Source: CAYWKS01 sp964458935
Lineage (GTDB): Bacteria; Planctomycetota; Phycisphaerae; Phycisphaerales; Zrk34
Reading direction: 5' to 3'
DNA: 64,000 nucleotides
NCBI GenBank assembly: GCA_964458935.1
Contig: CAYWKS010000007.1
Location: forward strand, 1-64,000
Of this stretch, positions 8,152 to 15,471 are shown in pieces. The notes under the pieces are model-generated. The model made no database searches. It saw nothing but the letters and a program-made list of their open reading frames with translations, and was not told where the DNA came from. Position 1 is the first letter of the stretch, and each line of letters begins with the position of its first letter. The position numbers and the translations under genes are program-made.

Positions 8152-9279
8152 GTGTGCCATGCCCGGAACGTGTTGATCTCATCCATGGTCGCGCTGTTGA
8201 TCGTCAGCGTCGCGCCGCCGCTCGCCGCCCAACCCGACCGCGACGCCGCGACGACGGCGTACTTCGACCACTGGCCCCCGGCGGCCGACCCCTATACCGT
8301 CGGCAAGCTGTTGGGTGAGAACGTCGTGTCCCGCTCGAAGTTCTCCGGCGGCGGGCGCAAGAACACGATGTACTACTGCGAGGCGGCGACGTACTACGGC
8401 GCGATGCGGTTCGCCCGCACCGCGGGCTTCGAAGGCCTCGAAAACCGCCTGCTCAACCGCATGGAGTGGGTCATCCACACCATCCCCGGCCGCAAGTACA
8501 TGCCCTGGGACTTCCACGTCGATTCTTACGTCTTCGGCAGCGTGCCGCTGCAGATGTACCTGCTCACCGGCAACGAGACGTACCGGCGCATCGGGCTCGA
8601 CTACGCCGACCGCCAGTGGGAGGACCCCGACGAGCAGGGCCTCACGCGGCAGGCGCGCTTCTGGGTCGACGACATCTACATGGTCTGTTCCATGCAGGTT
8701 CAGGCGTACCGCGCGACCGGGCAGGTCAAGTACGTCGAGCGGGCCGCCCGGTTCGCCAACGTCTATTGCGGGCAGTTGCAGCAGCCCAACGGCATGTTCC
8801 GCCACGGCAAGACCTCGCCGTTCTTCTGGGGACGCGGGAACGGCTGGGTCGCCGCCGGCATCGCCGAGACGCTCCGGTCGCTGCCCGAGAACAACCCCGA
8901 ACGCGCCCAGCTCATGGACCACTACAGGAAGTTCATGGCCGGCCTGCTCAAGCACCAGAACGACGACGGCATGTGGTACCAACTGCTCGACGACCCGGAG
9001 TCCTGGCCCGAGACGTCGTGCACGGCCATGTTCACGTTCGCGATGACCGTCGGCGTCAACCACGGCTGGCTCGGCGAGGAGTACGCCCAGGCCGCCCGCA
9101 AGGCCTGGATCGTGCTCTGCACCGAGTACCTCGACGAGCGGGGCAATCTCTCGCAGGTCTGCCAGGGCACCGGCCAGCGTGACAACAAGCAGTATTACCT
9201 CGATCGCGGTCGCCGCACGGGTGACCTGCACGGCCAGTGCGCCATGACCTGGTGCACCGACGCGCTGCTGCAGCGTTGA
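8152..9279 (+). CDS. GH88/GH105 unsaturated glucuronyl/rhamnogalacturonyl hydrolase
   Basis: 375 residues from GTG 8152 (AAAGGA 6 nt upstream; in-frame TTG 8137 is less likely). An N-terminal signal peptide is visible (LISSMVALLIVSVAPPLAAQ), so the enzyme is exported. The (alpha/alpha)6-barrel motifs of the family are present: WVDDIYMVCSMQ near residue 180, where the first Asp pair is the catalytic site in YteR-type enzymes, HGKTSPFFWGRGNGW near 225, and SWPETSCTAMFTFA near 285. These enzymes hydrate the double bond of unsaturated uronic residues left by polysaccharide lyases, releasing the uronate. This fits the TRAP uptake system and GH67-like gene nearby, although no lyase is in the window. 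Confidence 0.88.
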   Translation: MCHARNVLISSMVALLIVSVAPPLAAQPDRDAATTAYFDHWPPAADPYTVGKLLGENVVSRSKFSGGGRKNTMYYCEAATYYGAMRFARTAGFEGLENRLLNRMEWVIHTIPGRKYMPWDFHVDSYVFGSVPLQMYLLTGNETYRRIGLDYADRQWEDPDEQGLTRQARFWVDDIYMVCSMQVQAYRATGQVKYVERAARFANVYCGQLQQPNGMFRHGKTSPFFWGRGNGWVAAGIAETLRSLPENNPERAQLMDHYRKFMAGLLKHQNDDGMWYQLLDDPESWPETSCTAMFTFAMTVGVNHGWLGEEYAQAARKAWIVLCTEYLDERGNLSQVCQGTGQRDNKQYYLDRGRRTGDLHGQCAMTWCTDALLQR

Positions 9280-9289
9280 TCGAACGGCC

Positions 9290-9319
9290 GGCGTGGCGGC
9301 GACACCGCGGACCCACGCC
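9290..9319. terminator. Possible bidirectional hairpin between convergent genes
   Basis: GGCGTGG (9290-9296) pairs with CCACGCC (9313-9319) across a 17-nt loop, in the 48-nt gap between the converging GH105 and epimerase genes. There is no U-tract on either strand, so termination is only suggested by position. Confidence 0.3.
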
Positions 9320-9327
9320 ACGGGCGC

Positions 9328-10326
9328 TCAACCCGCGGCGGCGGTCATCTGCCGGCGGTACCACGCCACGGTCTGCGCCAGGCCGGTCTCGAAGTCGACG
9401 ATCGGCTCGTAGCCGATCAGCTCGCGCGCCCGGTCGATCGCGGCGAGCGAATGCTTGACATCGCCGGCGCGGGGCGGCTGGTAGGCCGCTCGCCGATCCG
9501 CCTGGCCGGTCAGCGCCGCCATCTTCGCGAACAACTCATTGATGGTGGCCCGCCGGGCGCAGGCGATGTTGACCACGGCGCCGTCGAGCGGCCGATCGCA
9601 GCGGCCGGCGAGCAGGTTCGCGTGCACGACGTTGTCGATGTAGGTGAAGTCGCGGCTCTGCTCGCCGTCGCCGAAGATCACCGCTTCGCCGTCGGCCAGC
9701 AGCGCCCGGGCGAACGCCGCGATCACCGCCGCGTAGTCGGAGTTCGCGTTCTGCCGGGGCCCGAAGATGTTGAAGTACCGCAACGACACCGTGTCCAGGT
9801 CAAAGCAGCGGGCATACGCCGCGAGGGCGTGCTCGCCGGCGAGCTTCGACCCGGCGTAAGGGCTCAACGGCGCCGGGGTCATGGCCTCGACCTTGGGCGC
9901 GTCGCCGTCGGGCGGGTTGCCGTAGGCGCTGCTGCTGGCGGCGTAGACCACCCGCCGCACGCCCGCGGCCCGCGCCGCCTCGAGCACGACGATCGTGCCC
10001 ATCACGTTCGCCCGGTAGTAGCCCTCGGGATCGACCAGGCTCTTGGGCACCGAACCCCACGCCGCCTCGTGGAAGACCAGCTCGCACCCGCCCAGCGCCT
10101 CGTCGACCGCGGCCCGGTCGAGCACGCTCGCGGTGACCCGCCGCACCCGGTCGTCCTGGATGTTGGCCCAGTCGCCGGCCGACAGGTCATCGACCGCGAC
10201 GACCTGGGCGTCGAGCCCCGCCAGCGCGTCGGCCAGGTGCGAGCCGATGAATCCCGCCCCGCCCGTCACCGCCACCCGCCGCCCCGCGAAGGCGTCGCCG
10301 TGCATGCTGGAAAGTTCCGTCGTCAT
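9328..10326 (-). CDS. NAD-dependent nucleotide-sugar epimerase/dehydratase
   Basis: 332 residues from ATG 10326. This is an extended short-chain dehydrogenase: NAD-binding TGGAGFIGSH at 21-30, the catalytic Ser region YAASSSAYG at 128-136, and Y157xxxK161 in SPYAGSK. RYFNIFGPRQNANSDYAAVI and FGDGEQSRDFTYIDNV are typical of UDP-glucose 4-epimerase/WbpP-type enzymes acting on NDP-hexoses or N-acetyl-hexosamines. Likely cytoplasmic, in polysaccharide or glycan precursor synthesis. A TATACT hexamer 7 nt before the ATG (minus strand, 10339-10334) replaces a ribosome site. The DegT aminotransferase at 11360 could act on a related sugar, though on the opposite strand. Exact substrate is not readable. 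Confidence 0.88.
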   Translation of the reverse strand: MTTELSSMHGDAFAGRRVAVTGGAGFIGSHLADALAGLDAQVVAVDDLSAGDWANIQDDRVRRVTASVLDRAAVDEALGGCELVFHEAAWGSVPKSLVDPEGYYRANVMGTIVVLEAARAAGVRRVVYAASSSAYGNPPDGDAPKVEAMTPAPLSPYAGSKLAGEHALAAYARCFDLDTVSLRYFNIFGPRQNANSDYAAVIAAFARALLADGEAVIFGDGEQSRDFTYIDNVVHANLLAGRCDRPLDGAVVNIACARRATINELFAKMAALTGQADRRAAYQPPRAGDVKHSLAAIDRARELIGYEPIVDFETGLAQTVAWYRRQMTAAAG

Positions 10327-10333
10327 GGCCGCG

Positions 10334-10339
10334 AGTATA
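10334..10339 (-). promoter_or_regulatory. -10 hexamer TATACT, epimerase gene
   Basis: TATACT on the minus strand, 7 nt before the start codon at 10326. With initiation about 7 nt downstream the mRNA would begin at or next to the ATG. No clear -35 hexamer. Confidence 0.5.
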
Positions 10340-10433
10340 GCCCCGCGACCCACGGCACACACCCCGCGACCCGACCCGGCCGCTGCCGTGGCGTCGCACC
10401 GCCCGGATGCTGGGGTCGGCGACCCGAATCGGC

Positions 10434-10439
10434 TACAGT
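10434..10439 (+). promoter_or_regulatory. -10 hexamer TACAGT, PAC2-family gene
   Basis: TACAGT ends 7 nt before ATG 10447, with no Shine-Dalgarno sequence between. It is one of a series of similarly placed hexamers in this window. Confidence 0.45.
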
Positions 10440-10446
10440 GACGGGC

Positions 10447-11301
10447 ATGCCCGAGATACGTGCCTACACCGACGCGCCCCGACTCGACGGCGCCACCATG
10501 CTCCTGGCGTTCACCGGATGGATGGACGGCGGCGAGGTCTCCACCGGCACCGTCGAGCGGCTCATCGAGCACTTCCAGGCCCGGCCCTTCGCCGATATCG
10601 CCGCCGAAGGCTACTTCATCGAGAGCTTCCCCGGTGACATGGAGGTCACCGCGCTGTTTCGGCCCCACGTCCGCATGGCCGACGGCGTCATCGACGCCTA
10701 CCACCCCTCGGGCGCCACCTTCTACGCCTCGGACGACCCGCCGCTGGTCTACATGATCGCCCGCGAGCCCAACATGCGCTGGCAGAGCTTCGCCAAGCGG
10801 CTGCTCGACCTCGCCGAGACCGTGGGCGTGCGGCGGCTGCTGTTCGTCGGCAGCTTCGCCGGCGCCGTGCCCCATACCCGCGAGCCCCGACTGCACACCT
10901 CCGTCAGCGATCCCGACCTGCTCGAAGAGCTCCGGCACTACGGCGTGCGTCCCAGCAACTACGAAGGTCCCGCCAGCTTCTCCACCTACCTCATGACGCT
11001 CGCACCCGAACGCCAACTCCAGATGATCAACCTCGTCGCCGAGATCCCCGCCTACATCGAGGGCCGAAACCCCATGAGCATCGAAGCGGTCACCCGCCGC
11101 CTCGCCGCCATCCTCGGCGTCAACGTCGACCTGCCCCAGATGCGCACAGAGAGCGATGAATGGGAGCGACACATCACCGAACGCGTCGAGGAAAACGACG
11201 AACTCGCCGACCAGATCCGACAGCTCGAAGAGGCCTACGACGACGAGCTGATCGAGTCCGAAGTCGACGGCGACTGGCTCGGCAACCACGACAAATCGTA
11301 A
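10447..11301 (+). CDS. PAC2 family protein (proteasome-assembly-chaperone-like)
   Basis: 284 residues, cytoplasmic. The N-terminus (MLLAFTGWMDGGEVSTGTV at about 19-37) and the later blocks RRLLFVGSFAGAVPHTREP, YGVRPSNYEGPASFSTYLM and LVAEIPAYIEGRNPMSIEAV match the PAC2 domain. In archaea and eukaryotes this domain belongs to proteasome assembly chaperones; bacterial members are common in actinobacteria and planctomycetes and have no firmly established role. The last 50 residues are strongly acidic and helical (ESDEWERHITERVEENDELADQ), probably a short coiled coil. No proteasome genes are visible here. It precedes the aminotransferase gene by 58 nt in the same direction. Confidence 0.82.
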   Translation: MPEIRAYTDAPRLDGATMLLAFTGWMDGGEVSTGTVERLIEHFQARPFADIAAEGYFIESFPGDMEVTALFRPHVRMADGVIDAYHPSGATFYASDDPPLVYMIAREPNMRWQSFAKRLLDLAETVGVRRLLFVGSFAGAVPHTREPRLHTSVSDPDLLEELRHYGVRPSNYEGPASFSTYLMTLAPERQLQMINLVAEIPAYIEGRNPMSIEAVTRRLAAILGVNVDLPQMRTESDEWERHITERVEENDELADQIRQLEEAYDDELIESEVDGDWLGNHDKS

Positions 11302-11359
11302 GCCCACCCCACGCCACGCCGCGCGATCGATCGTGATGCGGCGCCGGAGTCCCGCCCTC

Positions 11360-12472
11360 ATGCCCGTGCCCCTGCTCGACCTCAAACGCCAGCTCGAACC
11401 CATCCAGGACGACATCGAACACGCCGTCAGCGAAGTCCTCCGCAGCGGCGCCTTCATCGGCGGGCCCGCCGTCGAACAGTTCGAAAACGCCTTCGCTCAA
11501 TACTGCGGCGCCCAGCACGCCGTCGCCGTCAGCTCCGGCTCCGACGCGCTGCTCGCCTCGCTCATGGCCCTCGATCTCGCCCCCGGAGACCAGGTCATCA
11601 CCACGCCCTTCACCTTCTTCGCCACCGCCGGCGCCATCGCACGCCTGCACGCCACACCCGTCTTCGTCGATATCGACCCGGTCACCTGCAACATCGACCC
11701 CGAAAAAGTCGCCCACGCCATCACCGAACGCACCCGCGCCATCATCCCCGTGGACCTGTACGGCCAGCCCGCCGACTACGCGACGCTCCAGCCCATCGCC
11801 TGCGACCATGACCTGCCCCTGATCGAGGACGCCGCCCAGGCCGTCGGCGCCACGCTCGGCGACCAACGCGCCGGCACCTTCGGACTCACCGGCTGCTTCA
11901 GCTTCTACCCCACCAAGAACCTCGCCGCCGCGGGCGACGCCGGCGCCATCGTCACCAACAACGCCCAACTCGCACACAAGCTCAAGGTCATGCGCAACCA
12001 CGGCATGGACCCGCGCTACTACTACCACTTCATCGGTGGCAACTTCCGGCTCGACGCCGCTCAGTGCGCCCTGCTCAACGTCAAGCTCAAACACATCGAC
12101 CACTGGAACGAACGCCGCCGAACTCTCGCCCGCCGCTACCACGACCTGTTCGACCAGGCCGGCCTCACCCAGCACATCTCCTTGCCCGTCGATCGCTCCG
12201 GCGGATCCGTCTGGCATCAGTACGTCATCCGCACCCCTCGCCGCGATGAACTGGAAACACACCTCCGCGACGCCGGCGTCGGCTGCGCTATCTTCTATCC
12301 GCTCTGCCTGCACCAGCAGAAGTGCTTCGAGTACCTCGGCCACGCCGCCGGCGACTTCCCCGAAGCCGAACGCGCCGCCGACCAGGTCCTCGCACTGCCC
12401 ATCTTCCCCGAACTCACCGACCACGAGCAGGACCAGGTCGTCCAAGCCATCACCCGGTTCTTCAACAACTGA
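11360..12472 (+). CDS. DegT/DnrJ/EryC1/StrS-type sugar aminotransferase
   Basis: 370 residues from ATG 11360 (MPVPLLDLK, the usual family start; GTG 11333 and ATG 11336 are in frame upstream). It is a PLP-dependent aminotransferase of nucleotide sugars: AVSSGSDALLASL near 55 binds cofactor phosphate, LIEDAAQAVGA near 154 contains the Asp that contacts the pyridine nitrogen, and SFYPTKNLAAAGDAG carries the Schiff-base Lys186. It probably adds an amino group to a keto-sugar in surface glycan synthesis. The last ten codons and the stop lie inside a 155-bp sequence repeated exactly 4.1 kb downstream (16536-16690), so the 3' end of this gene exists twice in the window. Confidence 0.92.
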   Translation: MPVPLLDLKRQLEPIQDDIEHAVSEVLRSGAFIGGPAVEQFENAFAQYCGAQHAVAVSSGSDALLASLMALDLAPGDQVITTPFTFFATAGAIARLHATPVFVDIDPVTCNIDPEKVAHAITERTRAIIPVDLYGQPADYATLQPIACDHDLPLIEDAAQAVGATLGDQRAGTFGLTGCFSFYPTKNLAAAGDAGAIVTNNAQLAHKLKVMRNHGMDPRYYYHFIGGNFRLDAAQCALLNVKLKHIDHWNERRRTLARRYHDLFDQAGLTQHISLPVDRSGGSVWHQYVIRTPRRDELETHLRDAGVGCAIFYPLCLHQQKCFEYLGHAAGDFPEAERAADQVLALPIFPELTDHEQDQVVQAITRFFNN

Positions 12473-12594
12473 CCGCCTCGCACCCCCGCCGCGCGGCCCT
12501 CGACACTTCCGGGGCTCAGCCCGAACTGCCCCCGGACGCCTGATCCCATCCCGCTCTGAGACTCTGCTTTGCGTACCGCATTCGCAGAGCAAAG
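12440..12594 (+). repeat. 155-bp perfect direct repeat, left copy
   Basis: Identical, base for base, to 16536-16690. It starts inside the aminotransferase gene (last ten codons VQAITRFFNN and stop) and runs 122 nt past the stop. Identity is lost abruptly at both ends. It delimits a 3.94-kb segment holding three PEP-CTERM genes and a hemolysin-III gene. Confidence 0.97.
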
Positions 12595-13144
12595 GGTGAG
12601 GAAGAGGTGTCAGGATAATTCATGTACGTCACAGGGAATAATCGTTCTGACACCTTTGTTCCCCCCTTTGCATTGATCAGCTAAGCGATTCTGCAAACAC
12701 TTACCGTACGTTCATGTTGGCCCCGCGCATCGCGCAGCTCACGATTGAATCCGCCCCGGTCAACGCCTGGGGCATCGGGCCCAGCGTTGAGCGCAGAAAC
12801 GTCTAACGCGACCCTTACAAGACCCGGGCGTTGGAACGCGCCCAAACAACGCGCCGTTCAACCTTTGCCTCCAAGCAACTGAACCTGGCCCGGCTGGAAC
12901 CAAATCTCCTATCGGTTCTACCCCATGCTCGCCGGATGCCCCATGTTCACAGCCACGCTCATGTGCACGGGTGTGTTGCGGTTGAATATCCTTGTGCACT
13001 GTGCTGTGCGTGGGGTATCTTTACGAAGCCGGGTTTCCGCGGGCGTGCGATCTTGGGGCACCCCTGTGGGAATTGAGCAGCGATGCGATTGGGGCCTTTA
13101 TCGCGGTCCCCAAACCTACGCGATTCAGCCTCTAGGAGGCCGCA
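12595..13144. other. Intergenic region before the PEP-CTERM cluster
   Basis: No convincing gene. It contains the palindromic element at 12605-12655, a block ACCGTACGTTCATG (12703-12716) and a block GGCCCGGCTGGAACCAAA (12887-12904). Both blocks recur with small changes after the third PEP-CTERM gene (15387 and 15330). A good ribosome site AGGAGG (13134-13139) closes the region. No clear promoter was identified. Confidence 0.6.
12605..12655. repeat. Imperfect 51-bp palindrome (REP/MITE-like)
   Basis: Outer arms AGGTGTCAG (12605-12613) and CTGACACCT (12647-12655) are perfectly complementary. Inner AT-rich arms GATAATTC and GAATAATC nearly match. It begins 11 nt after the end of the 155-bp repeat. 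No second copy was seen in the window, so its nature as a mobile REP/MITE is a guess; a TTTG follows but it does not look like a normal terminator. Confidence 0.55.
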
Positions 13145-13744
13145 ATGGTTCGAACCACTCTCACCGCACTCATTGTTCTGGTTCTCACCACGGCGTCATT
13201 CGGCGCCATCGTCAACACCGTGTTCGACAAGAACACGGCCACCGGTTTCGAGACTGCTGGTGCAGCGGTCATTCAGGCCTGGATCGACGGTAACGGCGCT
13301 GTGCCGAGCTCGCCCTCAAGCTTCGAGATCGGCGACGTCATCGACCCTTCGGCCGTCTTCCTGGTCATCTTCATTGAGCGTCAGTCGAACGAGGAGACCA
13401 ACCCGATCACTCTCGACGGCGTGTCCTACGAGATTGATTCAAGCGACGCAGGCAACGTCTTCGATGTCAGTGGGAACTACTCCGGCGTCGACCCCGATGG
13501 CTCACTCATCCGAGCCTTCACCGACGGCAACGACGGTGTCCGCTGGACAAGTGACGATGTGGAGCTCAGCTCTGGAACTGATGTTGCAGACTACATCGGC
13601 ATCTACAGCGTCGGCTTCACCCTCGATGACACCACGGCTAACCGGTCATACCTCGAAGGCGAGGTGCCGTTTGAGATTACCGGTTCCGCAACCTCAAAGG
13701 GCGGTCTGGGCAACGGCCAGACTTTTTTGGCAACGGTTCAGTAA
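13145..13744 (+). CDS. PEP-CTERM paralogue 1; sorting signal displaced to the -1 frame
   Basis: 199 residues in frame 0, start ATG with AGGAGG 5 nt upstream. A signal peptide (MVRTTLTALIVLVLTTASFGA) precedes a secreted domain, acidic and Asp/Ser-rich, paralogous to the next two genes (KNTATGFET, DVSGNYSG, SLIRAF). Frame 0 ends at TAA 13742 without a C-terminal anchor. In the -1 frame from the T6 run at 13723-13728, reading continues as FFGNGSVNTTLV, then MPEPASLALFALG and LLAFRRR to TGA 13822-13824: a complete PEP-CTERM signal (PEP motif, hydrophobic helix, Arg cluster). The protein is therefore either frameshifted by mutation or sequencing error, or made in two forms by ribosomal or transcriptional slippage. 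PEP-CTERM signals are recognised by exosortase in the inner membrane. Function of the domain is unknown. Confidence 0.8.
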   Translation: MVRTTLTALIVLVLTTASFGAIVNTVFDKNTATGFETAGAAVIQAWIDGNGAVPSSPSSFEIGDVIDPSAVFLVIFIERQSNEETNPITLDGVSYEIDSSDAGNVFDVSGNYSGVDPDGSLIRAFTDGNDGVRWTSDDVELSSGTDVADYIGIYSVGFTLDDTTANRSYLEGEVPFEITGSATSKGGLGNGQTFLATVQ

Positions 13745-13770
13745 ACACCACGCTCGTGATGCCTGAGCCG
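13723..13770 (+). promoter_or_regulatory. Candidate -1 frameshift signal (slippery heptamer plus hairpin)
   Basis: The heptamer T-TTT-TTG (13723-13729) is in the correct phase for -1 tandem slippage: zero-frame codons TTT TTG become TTT TTT. Four nt later an 8-bp stem forms between CGGTTCAG (13734-13741) and CTGAGCCG (13763-13770), one G-U pair, loop 21 nt containing the zero-frame stop. Shifting restores the PEP-CTERM tail ending at 13824. Confidence 0.5.
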
Positions 13771-13859
13771 GCATCCCTCGCCCTCTTCGCCTTGGGCACA
13801 CTTCTGGCTTTCCGCCGAAGATGAGACGAAGCAGAAGAAGTTCACGGAAGAAGATGCAC

Positions 13860-14552
13860 ATGAATACCCGCATGACTCTCGCCGCCCTGATTGTGATTCT
13901 GTTTCTGACCGCGACCGCTCCGGCGGCAGTCATCGTGGATGTCGGCTGGCATAAGAATACCGCTACCGGCTTCGAAACCGAAGGCGCTGCCCTGCTTCAG
14001 GACATCGTCGACAGCGGGTTCGACTTCGACAGTACCGTCAGTTCGCCCGACGAAATCGCCATCAGTGATTTCATTGGCGACAATGCCATCTTCTCGGTAT
14101 TTATGATTGAGATGATTGAGGGTACCAGTGAGGGGCCACTTGCTCTAAGTCTGAGTAATCTGTTCGTAGACTACGACTCGGACGATTCAGGCGACACCTT
14201 CGACCTTTCCGACAACTACGGTGACGCCAACTATGACAGCGCGCTCATCCGCGGTTGGGACAGTGGAGGCGAAGTTGCCGACGGCACCGCCGGCTCAATA
14301 CCCGTGACTCGAATCCTGGGTTACGGCATTGGCGTCAACTTTGATGACACGCCGACCAATGCGGACTACTTCCGGAACGAATTGCATTTTGATGTTACTG
14401 CTTGGTATGCCGTCGTTGACTTTTTCGGTACAACTCTTCCGGGCGGCGTCGGCTCCTCGCAGACAACTGTTGCCGAGGTCCCCGAACCGGCAACTCTGGC
14501 TCTTGCCACCGTCGGACTGGCCTACCTGGTCTTTACTCGTAGGCGACAGTGA
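13860..14552 (+). CDS. PEP-CTERM secreted protein, paralogue 2
   Basis: 230 residues from ATG 13860 (MNTRMTLAAL), chosen because GGAAG is 9 nt upstream and the third paralogue starts the same way; the frame is open back to 13821, where ATG overlaps the -1 frame stop of paralogue 1. Signal peptide residues 1-22, a secreted acidic domain rich in Asp (DSGFDFDSTVSSPDEIAISD, DDSGDTFDLSDNYGD, SALIRGWDSGGEVAD), then the C-terminal PEP-CTERM signal VPEPATLALATVG, a hydrophobic helix and RRRQ. The protein should be exported, processed by an exosortase and released or anchored at the envelope. A 75-bp stretch (14195-14269) is identical to paralogue 3. A terminator follows at 14577. Confidence 0.88.
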   Translation: MNTRMTLAALIVILFLTATAPAAVIVDVGWHKNTATGFETEGAALLQDIVDSGFDFDSTVSSPDEIAISDFIGDNAIFSVFMIEMIEGTSEGPLALSLSNLFVDYDSDDSGDTFDLSDNYGDANYDSALIRGWDSGGEVADGTAGSIPVTRILGYGIGVNFDDTPTNADYFRNELHFDVTAWYAVVDFFGTTLPGGVGSSQTTVAEVPEPATLALATVGLAYLVFTRRRQ

Positions 14553-14576
14553 CCTCGGAGAGCTCTAACACAAAAC

Positions 14577-14602
14577 ACCCGCTAGCTTTGCTGGCGGGTT
14601 TT
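14577..14602 (+). terminator. Terminator/attenuator between PEP-CTERM genes 2 and 3
   Basis: ACCCGCTAGC (14577-14586) pairs with GCTGGCGGGT (14590-14599), one G-U pair, loop TTT, followed by TTTT to 14602. It sits 17 nt before the start of paralogue 3, so it may end or attenuate the upstream transcript. Confidence 0.75.
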
Positions 14603-14618
14603 CTGGGAGAATGCACAG

Positions 14619-15302
14619 ATGAACACCACCCGGACTCTCACTGCCCTGACCGTGATTCTTGCTTCCGCCATCGCCGCTTCGGCGGCAGTTGTCGTGAATG
14701 TCGGCTGGCACCTCAACACTGCCACCGGCTGGGAAACTTCGGCCGAAAGTCTGCTCGACGACATCGTCGACTCGGGTTTCGACTTCGACGGTACCGTCAA
14801 TTCGCCCGATGAGATCGCCATCAGCGACTTCATCAGCGACAACGCCATCTTCTCGGTCTTTATGATCGAGGGTACCGAGGGCGAGACTTTCGCCCTGAAC
14901 AACCTGTTCGTTGAATACACTTCGGACGACCAGGATGGCACCTTCGACCTTTCCGACAACTACGGTGACGCCAACTATGACAGCGCGCTCATCCGCGGTT
15001 GGGACAGTGGAGGTGAAGTCGCCGACGAGACCGACGGTTCAACGGCCGTAACTCGAATCCTCGGCTACGGCATCGGCGTCAGCTTCGACGACACCCAGGC
15101 CAACTGGGATTACTTCGAAGGGGAACTCACCTTTGAGGTCGAAGCCAGGTACCAGATTTTCTCGACGCAAAGTGGCGGGATCGGCATCGGAGAACTTGGC
15201 GAAGACCGAGACGAGGTTCTCGTTAACGAAGTTCCTGAGCCAGCGACTCTTGCGATGCTCACAGTTGGAGCCACTCTGGTTCTCGCTCGTCGCCGGCGTT
15301 AA
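14619..15302 (+). CDS. PEP-CTERM secreted protein, paralogue 3
   Basis: 227 residues. Signal peptide MNTTRTLTALTVILASAIAASA, then an Asp-rich secreted domain nearly parallel to paralogue 2 throughout (WHLNTATGWETSAESLLDD, DGTVNSPDEIAISDFISDN, DLSDNYGDANYDSALIRGW, ILGYGIGVSFDDT). It ends with VPEPATLAMLTVG, a short hydrophobic helix and ARRRR. A 75-bp stretch (14939-15013) is identical to 14195-14269 in paralogue 2, pointing to recent duplication or gene conversion. A ribosome site GGGAG lies in the tail of the preceding terminator. No exosortase gene is present in the window. Domain function is unknown. Confidence 0.88.
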   Translation: MNTTRTLTALTVILASAIAASAAVVVNVGWHLNTATGWETSAESLLDDIVDSGFDFDGTVNSPDEIAISDFISDNAIFSVFMIEGTEGETFALNNLFVEYTSDDQDGTFDLSDNYGDANYDSALIRGWDSGGEVADETDGSTAVTRILGYGIGVSFDDTQANWDYFEGELTFEVEARYQIFSTQSGGIGIGELGEDRDEVLVNEVPEPATLAMLTVGATLVLARRRR

Positions 15303-15471
15303 CCTCCCACCCCCAAGCCCCTGACTCCGGCCCGGCTGGAATCAAACTTTCCTCCCGCTGCCGCTCGGTCTGTCGTGCTAACAGCGACCGTACGTTGATG
15401 TGGCCCCCGTTCAACGCGCCCGGTGCGCTCTAATCAGCGAAGTCCATCGCGCGGGCAATATGCCGCAGGAC

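Noticed and set aside
9451..10446. N-terminal extension of the PAC2 protein reading through the epimerase gene on the other strand
   Set aside because: PAC2 homology begins at ATG 10447 and the epimerase is real on the minus strand.
12605..12655. Rho-independent terminator of the aminotransferase gene
   Set aside because: Long AT-rich loop with mismatched inner stem and only a TTTG tail. It looks like a palindromic repeat element, although weak termination cannot be excluded.
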